In this document: in pieces, positions 11,401-26,400 of the stretch
Position numbering within the stretch: the stretch's first letter is position 1
How the letters are laid out: the number at the start of each line of letters is the position of its first letter
From: Cheilinus undulatus
Lineage: Eukaryota > Chordata > Actinopteri > Labriformes > Labridae
Assembly: GCF_018320785.1 (NCBI RefSeq)
Contig: NC_054879.1
Span: 44,134,698-44,198,697, forward strand
Length of the DNA stretch: 64,000 nt
Reading direction: 5' to 3'
Translations under genes and position numbers: made by a program
The notes under the pieces: model-generated
Databases searched by the model: none
The model's input: the letters and a program-made list of their open reading frames with translations, nothing else
Told to the model about the DNA's origin: nothing

Positions 11401-14400
11401 ACTTTTTCAGGCTTTTCTATCAAAAATATGTGCCCCTGGCCTGTCCACAATCCCTCCAAGAATCAGAACAATCCGTTCCCTATCCCCATCTTTTTCTCCA
11501 CCTTTCAGAAAATGTTTGCTAAACAAGCTGTTCTCAGATTTTTCCCCTCATGATGTCATGTAGGGAGTTAGCCCTGCCCCCAAGTTTGTTTGGGCCTCCT
11601 TGCTTGGAAGAAAGTTCCGCCCTCCTCTCCTGATCCTCCTCTAAGCTGCCAGCTGAAATGAGGATCAGGAGAGCCACACCCATTAAGCCACATCCATTTC
11701 CTGAGAGGGGCAGAGTCAGACAGCTCATTAACATTTAAAGCCACAGACACAGAAACAGCTCGTCCTGAGCAGGGCTAAAACAGAGGGGTTTTAGACACAA
11801 AAATCCAATACTGGAAAGTTTTTTCAGCAACAAACTTCACAGGCATGTTTTGGGGGCCTCTGAGACCAATATAAGCTTGTCTCAAAAGGGTAAAATATGT
11901 GACCTTTAAATATTTATCCTTGTGGTTTTGTCTTTATTTTGGAGAGGAAAGAAAAGTGGAGAAAATCAGGGAAGGAAAGTTGGTAAGGATATGCAGCAAA
12001 GGAGCCACTAGTCAGACTTTAACCTTCATCACCCAATTGGAAGACGAGCTTCCCTGCATGTGGTGCAACCCAACCATGAGGCCATCAGCGTCCTGATAAG
12101 TAGCCAATTAGTCAAACTTCATTTATATGGCACCTTTAAGACAAATTCTCGACCAGTTCAGAGCTTCACAAGTGAGCAGTACAGTCAGAATTTTAGAGAT
12201 AAAAGATGGGAAGTTACAAACAATAAGACAAAGAAAAAAATATCATGCAAATATGAATGAGTATACACCTAGGTTGTGTTGTTTAGACATCATTTGCCCA
12301 CATTCATGATGACTGAATCGTCTTGTTTACATCATTTGTGGTTCTATTTGCGTCAGGAGTTGAGTGTTTGTAATACATCATACCTGGGTCATGAGCCAGA
12401 GCTTCTTGCAGCACTATCTCACAGCGCTCGTACTGCTTCAGCTTCATCAGCAGCTCAGCCAGGTCGTAGCGCAGGAAGTTCTGCTGCTCAGTCTTCAGTG
12501 CAGCCTCGTAGTAATTCAAGGCCTGTGTGACGTCAGCCCCGGGTCAAGAGTTGTGTCTTTACTGTAAGTGGGTTGTGTTTAGCTTAGAATGACTGGACAA
12601 ACAAACCTTGGCGTAGTTGTGAGTCTTGACGAGGGCTTTCCCGATCTTGCTTGCCAGAGCTCCATCTTTGGGGTTTTTCTTCAGAGCGAGCTCATAAACC
12701 TCGATGGCTTTCTCCGGCTGAGGATACACAGAACACAAGTGGTGTCAGTGTGATTTAGCGTTGTGTTATTTAGATATTCATGAATAATCTTTTTAGAATT
12801 AATGGGGAAATACTTGAAAACACATCTGAGGCTACAATACAGCACAGATAGCTGCAGTTTTAAGATATGATTGCTAATGTCTGATTTATAACATCTATTT
12901 CAGCCTTTTCTCAGTCATCACAGCAAGTTTGAGCAAACATGTTTGATCTTTACGGGTTTGGCTCTTCTCCAATCTAAATTGCGACTTATTCAGCTAAAAT
13001 AACACTACTCATGCTGGCACAGGCACACGGTCTCTCTTTTTACTGAAGAGAACAGAACGACTGTGATTTCTGGTAAAAAAAAAAAAAAATAACAAAAATT
13101 ACTACCTGAGAAGTGTTTCTTTTTCATTTTACTGTGGTCAAGCAATGTTTTTAAATGTGAAATTATATACTTTTTTATTACAAGAAAGTTAACTGAGTTT
13201 TCTGTCCCATTCCAGGTAATAAATGACTAATATTATTTTTGCCATAATGTTTTTATTTCTTTTATCTGTGGTGGGAACCGTATGTGTTGTTCGTCTGTAG
13301 CACTTATACCACTGGATCACTGTGTTGTTAAGAGTTACTTGTCATTTACATAAGGAATTTTTAATTTGGTTAAAGACCCTGAAGTGAAAATAAATCAGTA
13401 TTTAGGTTTGTTGTATGGCACAGGTCACTGTGTTATGAACTACCAGGTCAAATTTCAGTCGTATAAAAAATCTCTACGTTTATAAAATCAAGCTTCAAAA
13501 TTATGAAAAATGAAGTAAAATCTGCTCCAGGATGGTGTGGGCGTGCCACTGAATGAGCTGAAGCCACACCCACTCAGGAGAAATACGATCCTCTCAGTTT
13601 TAAAAAAAATGCTACAATGTGATTGGAGGAAAGCACGCTATTAGCCCGCCCCTTGACCTAACATTGACCTTATGATCAGAGAGCAGCTGCCTGACTCTGT
13701 GCCAGAGAAGAGACAAAGTCGTCTGGCTCAAATCTCTGTTATGATGCTTTAAATGATCCATAGACCACTGTGGCTGATAGATTTGGCACATTTACCTCAC
13801 AGTGAACAAAAAAAACAGCATTTAACTGACTGTTAACGTTCAATAAAGGCAGGGACATCCTAGTAGTCCTCAATGCAATGTGCAATAGTGGGCGGTGACC
13901 AACGAGCGTTTGACATTGCCCATTTTCAGACTGTTGTCCAATCAGACCTTGGGCTGGGCGATTATGGCAAATATTTAAAATCATGATTAATTGAACTTTT
14001 TTTACCTTGATTACCATTAATGAACCACCCCCAACCTCTGACTCTGTTTGTTCTGTAAATATTCATATAATTTTAGAACAAACAACTAAAAGGAACAGGT
14101 ACAGATTAACAATTAATGTTTATCTGTTGAAACATTTGAAATCAAAAAACACATCAGCTGAAATGAAAATGTTTTTCATAAAAAGTCAAAGTTTTCCAAG
14201 AAAAGGGGAAAAAAATAAAATAATTGACAAGGCAGGTTTTTGTCGGTTAGAGGCCCTAAATATCAGTTTCGAATATTTCTCAGTTCATTGACCAGCTCCA
14301 AGCCCAGTGAGCTGGCTCAAATTTGGGTATGAAAAGGTGAATTCAGTTTGAAATTCCTCATTCCTGTTCAAAAATGGTAAAACATGAAAGAGTCCGCATT

Positions 14401-17400
14401 AAAGCACTTCCCATGAAGTGCCGGATGGTCTCTGAGACAAATATGACAGGTGGTCTAATAAATTTGTTAAGCACTGTATATGGATATAATTCATGTTTTT
14501 AGTTGCTATTATCTCCACATTCACGTGTTTTACATTTGAACATGCATTTGTTTGTTTTTAATTATTGTATTCACTTTAGGATAAGTAGCTGGCTAACCAG
14601 CTAGCACCGTGAGATGACTTCTACAAATGAACACAAACATTTACTGAAATTGTTATCATTTATTTTAAAAATCAATTACAGCATAGTTTCTAATTAAAAC
14701 GTTTTTATCACATAGAATTCAACTGTCGATCTATTCCACTTAGATTGTTGGTAAGCCTCCAGTTATAATGATTTTTGCACACTGCATTGGGGGGCTTCTT
14801 GGGACATCAGCTAACAACAGACTGTACTGAGATTAACTGCTCTGTGATTCTATATATCGTTGTAGCATTAGAGGGGTGGGGTCATTCCCCACAGTGAGTC
14901 GGTGACATCCCCAGCCCACATATTTGCCCCGCCCACATTAAACCCAGCCAGGAAAGAGGTGCAAAACCTTCTAAAGGTCTAAATCTAAAATTCAGTCACA
15001 TGTAGACCTCAGTGTTTTCAGATGCTTACAGCAACCTTATTCCTGTTAATCTGAAGTTAGTCTGAGGCCGTGTTTTTCACATGGCGACCATCAAGGACTG
15101 GTTTCAAAAGTCCTCTTTAGTAACCAAATGGCTGGCATCACTCAGGCTTCATACAGTACTTGACTGTCTCTGGGCGACCCCTATGTGTCCTGTCTCTATC
15201 TAGCTCTCCTATCCAAATAAAGTCAAAAGCCCTACAAAAATCTTAAAAAGACAAAAAAACAAAGAAATTCCATGTTTCCGATAAACATAGAAATCTGACC
15301 TAAATCACTGAGATGAATGAATGTTCAGCTCTGACTGCTTACGTCTGTGAGGATGCTGACATCTTCCATTCCTCTTTTAGATTCTGTCTCATTATAAGAG
15401 GAGGGTACATCCTGTGTCTAGACCATGTTTAGATAACACTAGATAATCTTTCCTGATGCAACCTCTCAGTTTGTAAGACCCAGCTCCTGAAATGTGATCT
15501 TTTCCTGTCTGCTGTAAACGTGTTTCTCTTTCAGGAATATGTTAGTTATTTATTCTATGTTATATTTAGCAGAAAAGCATCCTAAAATGTCCACCATCAA
15601 GCTAAAATAACTTCATTATCATACTCCAATGCACAGGCTGGAAAAAAAGAGGGTAAGCAGTGATTAAGAAGCAGCAGAAGTGTTTGTAGACCTTTTATAT
15701 CTGCTAAATTTGAACAGTTTTTCATCACAGATGGGAGTTCAGCTAAATGGTAAACAGGTCATAGAGTCTGTAGAAAAATAAAGCTGCTGAATCACATGTA
15801 CTTACCTCTTGGATGTTAATAAGGGCATCTCCTAGTAAAAGGTATGTATGAGGGCTTGGCAGCTTCTCCACCATTTCTCTGGAGTAAACAGAGAGATCAC
15901 ATCACATATGGAGTACTTCTTTATACACATGCTGTACCTCACTGATGCTTTGGGGTTGAGTCATGCTTTACTGCCTCTCAGCTGTTCATCCAAGCAGCAT
16001 TAGAGAGAAGCAGACGACTGGAGGAAACTCTGCACATTTCCCTTTAACTGCATGAATGGATTCAGTTAAATTTTTATTGGATTTACTCTTGGTTTGTGGT
16101 CCTTTAAATCCTCCTACAGACTCAGCTGAATGAAATTACTAAATATCCTAGAGTCATGTATTTAATTTGGTTTCAGCCATTACTGTTCAGACAAACATTT
16201 ATAAAACATTAGATTTCAGATGGAGCGGTCGGGCTGTTAGATGTTATCATACCCTGAGATCACTTTTAGTTTGTTTTGGTTCAGATTTACTGCTCACCTG
16301 TAACAGCTTGCATACAGCCGTTTCTCCTTCCTGTGGTTCAGATAGATGTCTCCCATTTTCTCCTTGGCTTGGATGTAGTACGGCTGCTCAGGGGTAATGT
16401 TTCTGAGCATGCTCAGCGCCAGCTCGGTGTCACCGCGGAGCAGTGCCAGGTCTGCATTGGCAATAGTGACACGTAGCTCCTCAGGGGTCCCCGAGAACTC
16501 ATTGATGGCGTCCTGCATCACCTTTGCTGCTTCATGCTAAGATGTAAAACCCATTCATGAATTTTTTTTTTAAGACAAGGAGGAGAACTTTAAGAAATAC
16601 GAGTAGAATCTGATTTTCTACCTGCTCTCCATTGAGCCACAGGGCCTCGGCTAACTCCAGGAAGACAGAGACACAGTCGGCAGGACTCAGCTCTATCTTC
16701 TTATTCTTAGATTTGTACGCAGATCCAGCTCTGCGCACGCCGGGGAGACTCATGGCCATCTGCAGGGTCTGGATCGCCTCCTTCAGTTCACCTGTTTTCT
16801 TCTGAGCCTGAGCAGTGATCAGCTGGTACAGAGGATGATCTCGAATCTGGAATGAACGATAAGACATGACCAAATTTAATAAGCGATCTATGGATGAATG
16901 ATCTTGAAAAAATATCGAATTGCAAGTATTTTGATTCATATTACAAATATGATATGAATTATCATAAGGAGGGAAATAAGCTTATATTTTAAGTCACTCT
17001 CATTTTGCATCTTTGGACCGCATGATGAAGATGTGTCTTGCGGTTGTTTTCTCCTTTCTTCAGAGAGGAAACTTTGTCAAACTGGTGCTTAAGTGAACAT
17101 TAATATTTCTTTAACTAAATGCACTGTCTGCCATTCTAAATGGTTTTTAAATTATTATTATTGATTTAACACAGACTGTTGCGGGTGCAGGTGGGAGTAG
17201 ATGGAACACACTGTGGGAGCTGGATTAAGAGTTCTGTTTCACATAATCACAATATCAACAATACAGTGAAAAATCTGAAAATATCTGTCAACACAAGATT
17301 TATTAAGGATAAATACAGGAGCTATAAGGAAGCTTTTTGTACTTTTCCTACCAACAGTCAATCATTAAAGCAGTTTAAAGACTTAAAGAGGTAGTCAATA

Positions 17401-20400
17401 CTCTAACATTTTTTCCAGCTGTACGCTCAAGTATCTGACTGAACTCGATAAAACACATCAGTGCTTGTGTTATTTCAGACATTTGCACCAAACTGATAAA
17501 AATCTGCATTTTATGGCTTTGAATTAGCAAAAACAGACATCTGCTATAAAAATCTTTTCTGAAAAGGAAGGGCTTATGTGATGTAGAATCCTACCACCAC
17601 CAAACTTTATATAAAAAGTAAAAAATTACCCCCTCTAACTCACTTTTCCATTAATAGACCACTCCCATCCATTCATTGGCCACTCCCATCCATTCATTGA
17701 CCACTCCCATCCATTCGTTGCCCACTCCCATCCATTCATAGACCACTCCCATCTATTCATTGACCACTCCCATCCATTCATAGACCACTCCCATCCATTC
17801 AGAACCCACACCCATCCATTCAGAGACCACTCCCATCCATTCATTGACCACTCCCATCCATTCATAGACCACTCCCATCCATTCATAGACCACTCCCATC
17901 CATTCATTGACCATCCCATCCATTCAGAACCCACTTCCATCCATTCAGAACCCAATCCCATCCATTCATTGACCACTCCCATCCATTCATTGACCACTCC
18001 CATCCATTCAGAACCCAAACCCATCCATTTAGAGACCACTCCCATCCATTCAGAGACCACTCCCATGGAAAGGAGGGCAGATCTTTCTTCCAAACGGGGA
18101 GGGCCAACCGAGCCTGAGGGTGGGGCCAACTCCCCACATGACATCATGAGGGGAAAATATGAGAACGGCTTGTTTCAGCGCACACTTTCTGAGAGGTGGA
18201 GAAAGAGAGGTGGGAAGACAAGCTTGAAAAATGTATTTTGCATATGTGACATTAAAGCTAATAAACCATAGCTTTAGCCATCTCATACCTGCTGCCAACA
18301 AACAATTCTTTCATATCAGAGCAGTTTTGTGGTCTACTGCAAGCATGGAAGAGAGTGAAATTGAATTAATTCTTTGTAAAGAGGAGCTGCTGCTTTCTAA
18401 GATCATTTTTCATCTGCACAAAGGAGCAGAATTCAATGACAGAGATGTAAAGAATGGAAGCAGGAAGAGTGTTTCCAAATGAAGTCCATAGCACAATATT
18501 GCAGAAAACATAATGAAGCAATCCAACAACGAGGCGCTAAACTTTCTGTTACACTGTATGAGGCTATAGAATCAAAAAGACATTTTTTACTGGGCAAAAG
18601 TCGGCTGTTACACAAACTCTGAACTTTTCTCATGGTCTAATGTGAGAGAAATCGTTGGTATAAACCAAAAGAAGATAGTAAAAGTGTTTTACTTTCATCT
18701 AAAACATTTTTATGTTCATGTAAGACCCCTTTAAGTTGAATTTAAGCCAGTATGAGCTCCTCTCCTGCTGATCTATGTGACTGGAGTAAAAGCTTTCAAA
18801 AGTTTCTGGTCTAATACTCTCTAAATCTAATTCCTCCTGATTACTCCAAAGCTGACAGCACAAACTTTAACCATTTGTGATCTAGTCCAGGTCAGCTGAG
18901 TGAAAGCTAACCCACGCCTCAGATAAAATCTGCTTTTATGCTGTGTCCTGCACCTTTCCTGTGGGCCAAACAACACATCTTTTAAGTCTCACCTCAAAGT
19001 TGTGGCTGAGGCAGAGCTCAAGAGACTGGGAGCACAATGTGAAGTTTCCTTGCTGCAGATGGATCTGTGCCATCAGCAGATGAGCGTCTGCATGAGAAGG
19101 ACACTGGTCCAGACAGTGTTGCAGGCTGCTCTGAGCAGCATCAATGTCACCTGAATGAACGCAGACAGAACAGAGATTGAAAAAATAGTGTTTGCAGGAG
19201 AGAAATCACAGCATTTTTAACCCTATGACTAGGCACATTCTTTGCATTCTTTTTCGGAATTATTCAACCAGTTTGTGTTGTGTTGATGCGATTAGCATGA
19301 AACTGCACAAAGATCACAAAGATGTGTATTTTTGGTCATTTTTAATTTTTCAAGCCAAATCATTACATTGACCTGTTTGGTATTACTACTAACCACTAGA
19401 TGGCGTCATTACCCTTTCTGGGCCAAGTGTGTATCTGTAGGGCACTTAAAAGACACACTTACAGGCATATATAAATGAAATAAAAAAATGTCTGTTTGTG
19501 TTGATATGAATATAAACTTGGGTTTTGCATGTTAGATATGAGGAAATTGCATCTCTGAAGCTCCGCTGCTTAACGTGCTTTACTAGGGATATGCTGCAAG
19601 TCTATGTTCAATGCTGGCGCTGCCAACCCGCATCAATACCCATTGATCAGAAATCTCCAAACAGGAAGTCAAAAGTTTAGAACACAGGTGTCAAACTCAG
19701 GGCCCAGGGGCCAAATCCGGACTGTGGAACAGTTAAATCCGGCCAGCAAGATGAGGTCTGCAGATTTCCCCAAGTATAAAAATGTGAACTTATCCTTAAT
19801 GATTTAAGATGTTGATGATCCTTGTTAAGTCATAAAATCAGAAAAGGAGTAAAAATAATTAGATAAGAAGTCAAGAATGTGGGAAAAGAAATTAATTTAT
19901 GTTTTAATTTCACATTTTCAATTTAGTATTTCACAATTAGGACTCAAACTAAGGATTCTGACTTTTAATTCCATACTTTGAGCATTTCAACTCATTATTT
20001 TGACTTCTCATATCATATTTTGAGCTTTAAGATTCATGATTCTAAATTTTAAGTGATATTTTGACCTTTTAAACCAATCATTTTGTATTTGACCTCATAT
20101 AGTCAACTCTAATTTTGACTTCATATTCCCATAGTTTGACCTTTTCGACTCACAATTTAAAATTTTGAATCATATTTTTTAATTTCATCATTACAAATTT
20201 TATTTAATATTTTGACCTTTCAAACTCATGATATTTACTTCTCTCTAATATATTTGCCCTTAAAAATACATTATTTTTCAATTTCAATTTCATGTTTTGA
20301 CCTTTTTGAACTAATACATTTACTTTTCTCAGATTGTGAGCCTTTAAACTTACCCTTTTAACTTGTTAAATATCAAAAATGTTAATCATCAGTGCTAAGT

Positions 20401-23400
20401 TTTTATTTCATATTTTATTACCGGTAAACCAAAGGTTGACAGTTTCTGGTTAAAAGGGGGACCCTGTTAGGCCCTCAGGTTATACCTGAATCCAGAATCC
20501 GGCCCCTGCTGTGACTGAGTTTGACATCCCTGGTTTAGAGTATCAGGTATTTCAAATGATGTCATGATTAGAACTGGAGGTGATTACAAAAAAGCAATCA
20601 ATCAGTTAAAAAAAACAAAAATAAATTATGAATTTAACCATGTAAAGTAGGGGTCAAAATGCTGCCTCTGGTCCATCTTTTGCATAATTTCCAACAATTT
20701 CTGGGCACTGCATAAAAATAAAATGACATCAAACTTGATGCTGGTGGTAATTGATGACTTATGACCATCTTTGATAATTATTAAAAAAAATCCCCTTAGC
20801 ATTTTATATGGAAATATCTAATTCTGCTGAATTGAAAATCGAATAAACTGGCATTTAAAGGGTTAAAAACACATAAAATCATGACAATGACCAAAGATTT
20901 GCTATGTCATGACCAGAGTTGGAAGTAAAAAAAGGAAGTAAAAAAACAGAAAAAAAAAACCAAAAATGTTTTAAAAAATAATATAAATCATGAATTTCAG
21001 CTGTTAAAGTAGGTGCAGAAAGTGTCCACTAGGGACATATGTGTGTAGTTGTTTAAAGGGATGCCTAAAGGCTAACAGTGCTCACCAGACTGATATCGGA
21101 CTTTTGCCAGAAGAAAGACCCCTTGAGGGAGACCAGGAACAATCTTGACCACCGTGTCTAACAGTGTGGCACAGTGCTGGAGCTGAGGAGCTGGAGGAAG
21201 GCCTTGGGCTGGAGGCTAAAAGGTAAAAGTTGTTTTTACTGCAGAAGTTCCCAAACTTTTTGATGATTTGACTCATTACAAAGTCATAAAATACAGATAT
21301 GCCCATTATACCATCCCCACAAATGAAGGCAACTAACAAATAAATAGAGAAGTGAGTGATGCTCTCAGCTCAGTTTAAAAGTCCATTAAAAAGACATTTT
21401 AAGGATGAGTGATAATCCTCAGAGTTCTACCTTAACAGGACACAGTGCAAGGTACTCTTTGACAATCTCCAGCAGGAAATCAGGGTTCAGTTTCTCAAAG
21501 TACTCGACTCCCAGAGGCAGGCCTTGCATTGTGGAGAAGTGTGTGTCCACGGCATCATTCAAAAGGTTTGTCACCTCTTCAGGGGGCCGGTGCTTTTTCA
21601 CTGCCAGAACAGCACGCAAGTACAGAAGCTCCTGGTGGGTTAGAAGAAGAAAGATGCAAAGAAAGAAGACTGACAGGATCTTTTTTATGAAAGTAAAAAG
21701 GGACTGATAATAGAAGGCAGGAAGAAAAACTTGTGTTACCCCTGACTTTCCAATAGATTGTTGAATCTCTGTCAGACATTCCAAGCGTTCCTCTGCATCT
21801 TCCAGATGGCCCTCCATCAGCTGGCAGCGGATTATTCCTGTAAGAAAAGTTTTTAAAAAGGAGATTTCTTTAGTAACAAAAAATATGTGTTAGCTCTGAG
21901 CTTCCCTTAGACAACCATTTAATAATCCTTACCAGTCATGGCAGAAACACTCGTTTCATCCAGAGTCATGGCGGTCTTGTACCACTTCAGAGCATCCTTG
22001 ATTCTGCCGTGAAGCACCGACTGGTAGCCCAGCTCTGTGGCTAAATCAGAGTCTCCTGATGCAATAGAGAACGCTCTTTCCACCATCCGAAATGTCTGCT
22101 CAATCACTTTCTCATTTCGTCCACACTATGAGAAAACAAAGAGATATCAAAACTGTATGCAACTGTAAAAGTTGAGCTGCATGTAGAATTTGGAAAATTG
22201 TCTTACCACACGAGTGAAGGCTAGAGACATCCTGTAGAAAAGCTCTGGGTTGTGAGGTTCCACTATTTCCAAGCTGCTGATGAGGGTTGAAAGCTGCTTT
22301 ACTGCCTGCAAACAGGGACATAGAGGCAGTTTTACTGAAGATTTTCAGCACCTACATTTTGATTTATTCTAACATCTGCCCATTGTGAGAATGTGAAACA
22401 TGTTAAAAATGGAATTTACCTCTGCAATATCTCCCTCCCTGCATAAAGAGTGTAGCGCCAGCATCTGTAGGGCCTCCAGGTTGTTCTTATCCTTCTGTAA
22501 AAGCCTGAAATATGACACAAGTTACTGAAGGTACTACTTTATGAAGTCCATCTCCTACTCTTAATGAGCTTAGGTTTCTTAGATTGACCGTAATAGAATA
22601 TCTGATACTGTGTTAAACTCCCAGATAAATATGATTAAAACTAAAAGGAACTGTTAAGGCTGCCAGAGGATGTAAAGTATACTCTGTGCTGCTTTACAAC
22701 ATCCCAGTAAGGGCACCAGAGCAGCGCCAAACTTAGTGAAACTGAGCAGGCACCCCTCCTCCTGTGAGTCAGAGTTGTGTTAGACTTCTGCACTTTCACT
22801 CAAAGGCCTTTTTTATGCTGTCTGACACTGGCCCAAAGCCAGAGGGGTGAGCACAAACAATGGCTTAATCAGTATGCACTGCTTTTGAGGCTGCACACTT
22901 TTGTTTCATTTGCACTTGAATGCTGAGCAGTTTGTAAAGACCGACTGGGATTTTCTGACATCCCTGTTGGTGATTCAAATGTACTTTTGCACGTTAGAAT
23001 GCCACCTGAGAGCCAACCAAATCTTGTTCACATTTACAGGGTGTTTGGATACTAGGGGTTAATCTTTAATGCTTTGTGTGGACGCACCTCATTACACTTG
23101 ATCTGCAATACTCTGCTAAAAAACAAAAGCTTTACAGATGATGACAAAATTATCATTCCCTATGAAAATTTCCCTGCTGTTAAACAGAGCAAGGATTTTT
23201 TTAACACAGCTTTTCCAAGCCTCCTAGTTTTGTTTTGGATGCTTACATTATTTTTCTTTGCACACATAGGTCCAAACTATGGCCGAATCTCAAACTCCTC
23301 TCTAAACCCTGAGCCCTTATTTACTTAACCAACTGCACCTGAAAGGTGATTGAGAGCATAAGGCTGCAAGGGCTTGAAGTGGTAGAAACAGAAATGGGAC

Positions 23401-26400
23401 TGCTCGTTTTTTTTTTAATTGACAATCGGCATCTTGCAGAGCTTAAAACAAAGATAAAAATAAGCGTGCCTCACCGAAAGACCTATTTTCTCAGTGGATG
23501 AAGGCTGTTTCGTATAATATACTTACAGGAAAAACACTTCTTTTTTGCAACGTACACCCCTTTTTGCACCTTCCATGTTTTTTGTTTACGGGGCATCCCC
23601 AGGAATCACTGTCATACATCACAATACAATGAACTATGGGTAATTCCCTCATGTTAAGTCTGCAGATATGCCCAATCACAGAAAGCGTGCATGAAGGGCT
23701 CAAAAAGTCAGCGAGAGATCCTCACGTACTTTATGATTTGACAGTGGGACACCTCGAAGTCAGTGAGTTTGTGAGTGTGGACGTTGGGATTGGGCCTATC
23801 CCTTTTTTCTTTAAAAACATTTAGACATTTCAAAAAAATCGGGTCACAATTTGTTGTGGTCGGTTCTAATGCTGGAAACCTTATGAATTACCTGTGCGCT
23901 GCATCTATGGTTTGCTCCCAGTCCTGAAGGCTGAGCAACAGTTTCATTTTCTTGTTGAGGGCTGGCAAGAATCCAGGGAAACCAACAATGACCTGGTTAA
24001 CCATCTCCAATGCTCCAGAGTAATTCTGGCGGTATTCGTAGTATTGTGCCTAGGACAGATCCAGCAATATTTCCAAAGTTGATAATAAATAATGCAAAAG
24101 AATAAAGTGAGGTAAGAATTTAAGTGGTGGCTAATGAAGACCTCATCAGTACAAATGTGTAATGCTCATCTCACCTTTCCCATAAGAGCAAAAACATCTG
24201 CTTTCTCCTTTAGCGCCTCATCAAAGTATTTTCCAGCTTTTCTGGCGTAGGCGTCTTTTCCAGATGTCACATCTATCCAGGCCTTCAGGATTGTCCCCTG
24301 AATTACAAATATGTCAAAAATGCAAAAAGATAAAAGTTATGTTTCCTTTTTCTTATTAAACACTTAGTATTGTAGTACTTAGTATTGATGCATTTCTTAA
24401 ACATGTGACAAAAGGCAAATCTTACCTCTCTTGAGCCTTTTGAGAGTTTTATCATTCTCTCTGTATACTCTCTTGCTTTGTCATTTCGACCCAAGAGCCA
24501 AAGAAACATCCCAGCATGGTAAAGACTCTTTGGTGAAGCACTTTTGCGGTCCTCTTTAACTTTGGCATCAAGCTCCTGAATGATTTCTCTGTCTGTGAAT
24601 GCAGAGACTCTTATTAGAATACTACCAACGAGTGTCTACGTAATGGTGTGGATAGGTGAGTGCACTAGCTTACCTGGGTTTGTCTTCTTTTTCTCCGCAT
24701 AGACAAGTGCCATTAATGTGCAGAGAGCCACATCTCTGCTGTCTCTTATTGTCTCCAACTCCACTGAAGCATCCTGAATTTCATCTACAGTCAAACAATG
24801 ATAACTAAGTGCATGAATGATTTATGTAAAAAGACACAAGCCTAGCCAGAAAAAGGCAGTTAGTAAGGGAATATTGAAATTTCTCCACCAGTCTGCCTAT
24901 AAAGATGTCTAAAATAAATAAATAACACTGTTCTTGTGCCAGAAATCATTTATCAGATTACCATAATTTGCCAGGGGTCTTCCAAGTACCTCCTAATGCT
25001 GTCTCTTGCCCTCTTATTTACTCAAAGAGCACTCATCTTAATCATTTAAAGCAATTTTGGACATGTATCTCAAACTTGATACACACCTATAATGATAATA
25101 AGTCTGAGGACATGGTCCTCTGCCAGAAAATGGTGGATTGCTCTAGGTGGGGAGTGAGTCTTTGCCCCAAGTGAAGGAGTTCAAGTATCTCTGGGTCTTG
25201 TTCATGAGTGAGGGGAAAAGAAAGGGAGGTTTGGTGCAGCATCTTCAGTGTTGTAGGCGCTGTACCGGACTGTTTTCATGAAGAGGGAGCGGGGGGGATT
25301 TATTGGTTGGTGTATGTTCTAACTGTCACCTGTGGTGATGAACTTTGACCATAGAAGGACCAAATGTATGAGATCCCAGATACAAGCAGTCAAAATGAGA
25401 TTCTTTAGAGGGCGGCTGGGCTCAGCCTGACATAAACTGAGGAGTTTAAACATCTAGAGGGATCTGGAAGTAGCGCCATCAAACTTTCACATTGAAAGGA
25501 GCCAGCTGAGGTGGTTTTGGCATCAGGATGCCCCTTGGTCGCCTTCCTTTGGAGGTCTTCTGGGCACGTACAGCTGGGAGGAGACCCCCGGGGCAGACCC
25601 AGAACCTGCTAGAGGGACTATATATGCCATCTGGCCTGGGAGTGCCTCGGAATCCCTCAGGAGGAACTGGAAAACATAGCTGGGGAGAGGGATGTTTGGG
25701 TTGATGAACTCTGCCTGCTGCCATCATGACCTGATCTTGGATAAGAGCAAAAAGATGTGTGGATGGATGCACCTATAATGATTATACACAAGACCCCAGG
25801 CAATGATCTACCTTTGCATTAAAATAAAACAACCTATGGTTATGAAATCTGATCTGACCCCAAAACACTTGGCAAAACCAGGTCCAGGTCCAACTCAGGT
25901 CATTTTACTGATCCTTGGACTGGGAATTTTAAATTGTTTTGAACCTTTTTTAATGTGATATTAAACTCGTTTATGGGCACATTAGTGAGAAAATGATTGG
26001 TATTCCCACGAGTCAAACATCTGGAAAAAAAAAAAAACAGATGAAAAGTTTCAATTATATTAGATTTTTTGAACCTTACCTTGCATTAGGGTACCATAGG
26101 CATGGAAAAAACTGTAGATATGATCATTGCTGCATTTCCTTTTAGCAGCAGCTGCGGCGTTTACAGCGTGATTGAAATACTTCTCATAACAGTAGAATTT
26201 TATCAAAGCCTGTGGGGAAAAAGAAGTAAGGTTTAGGAGTTTAAGTTGGTGATACTGGGGGTGACTGTGGGCTTCTTGTAAGATTAAAAATCTAAGTAAG
26301 ATGCTGCAACAATTGTTGTTTTCATACAATGTTACAAGACTACGGTGGCGTATTGCATTCACTTGAAAATAATAAAAAAAATCCTGTTTTTACGACATAA

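Larger units (their letters stand above)
12718..15805. other. ttc21b: ttc21b intron 16, the largest of the gene
   Basis: Three kilobases with no coding sequence. It contains a decayed hAT-like element near 13947-14280 and a Tc1-type terminus at 14448-14472; the rest looks unique and AT-rich. Confidence 0.6.

Noticed and set aside
17635..18147. 170-residue minus-strand frame with NGWEWSM-type repeats
   Set aside because: Entirely produced by a 21-bp tandem repeat inside a ttc21b intron; no splice sites or family resemblance.
17655..18255. Idea that the minisatellite grew from the CCACATCCATTC core of the adjoining MITE
   Set aside because: The words are similar, but the array is in the opposite orientation to the MITE fragment beside it. 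A simple expansion does not explain this.
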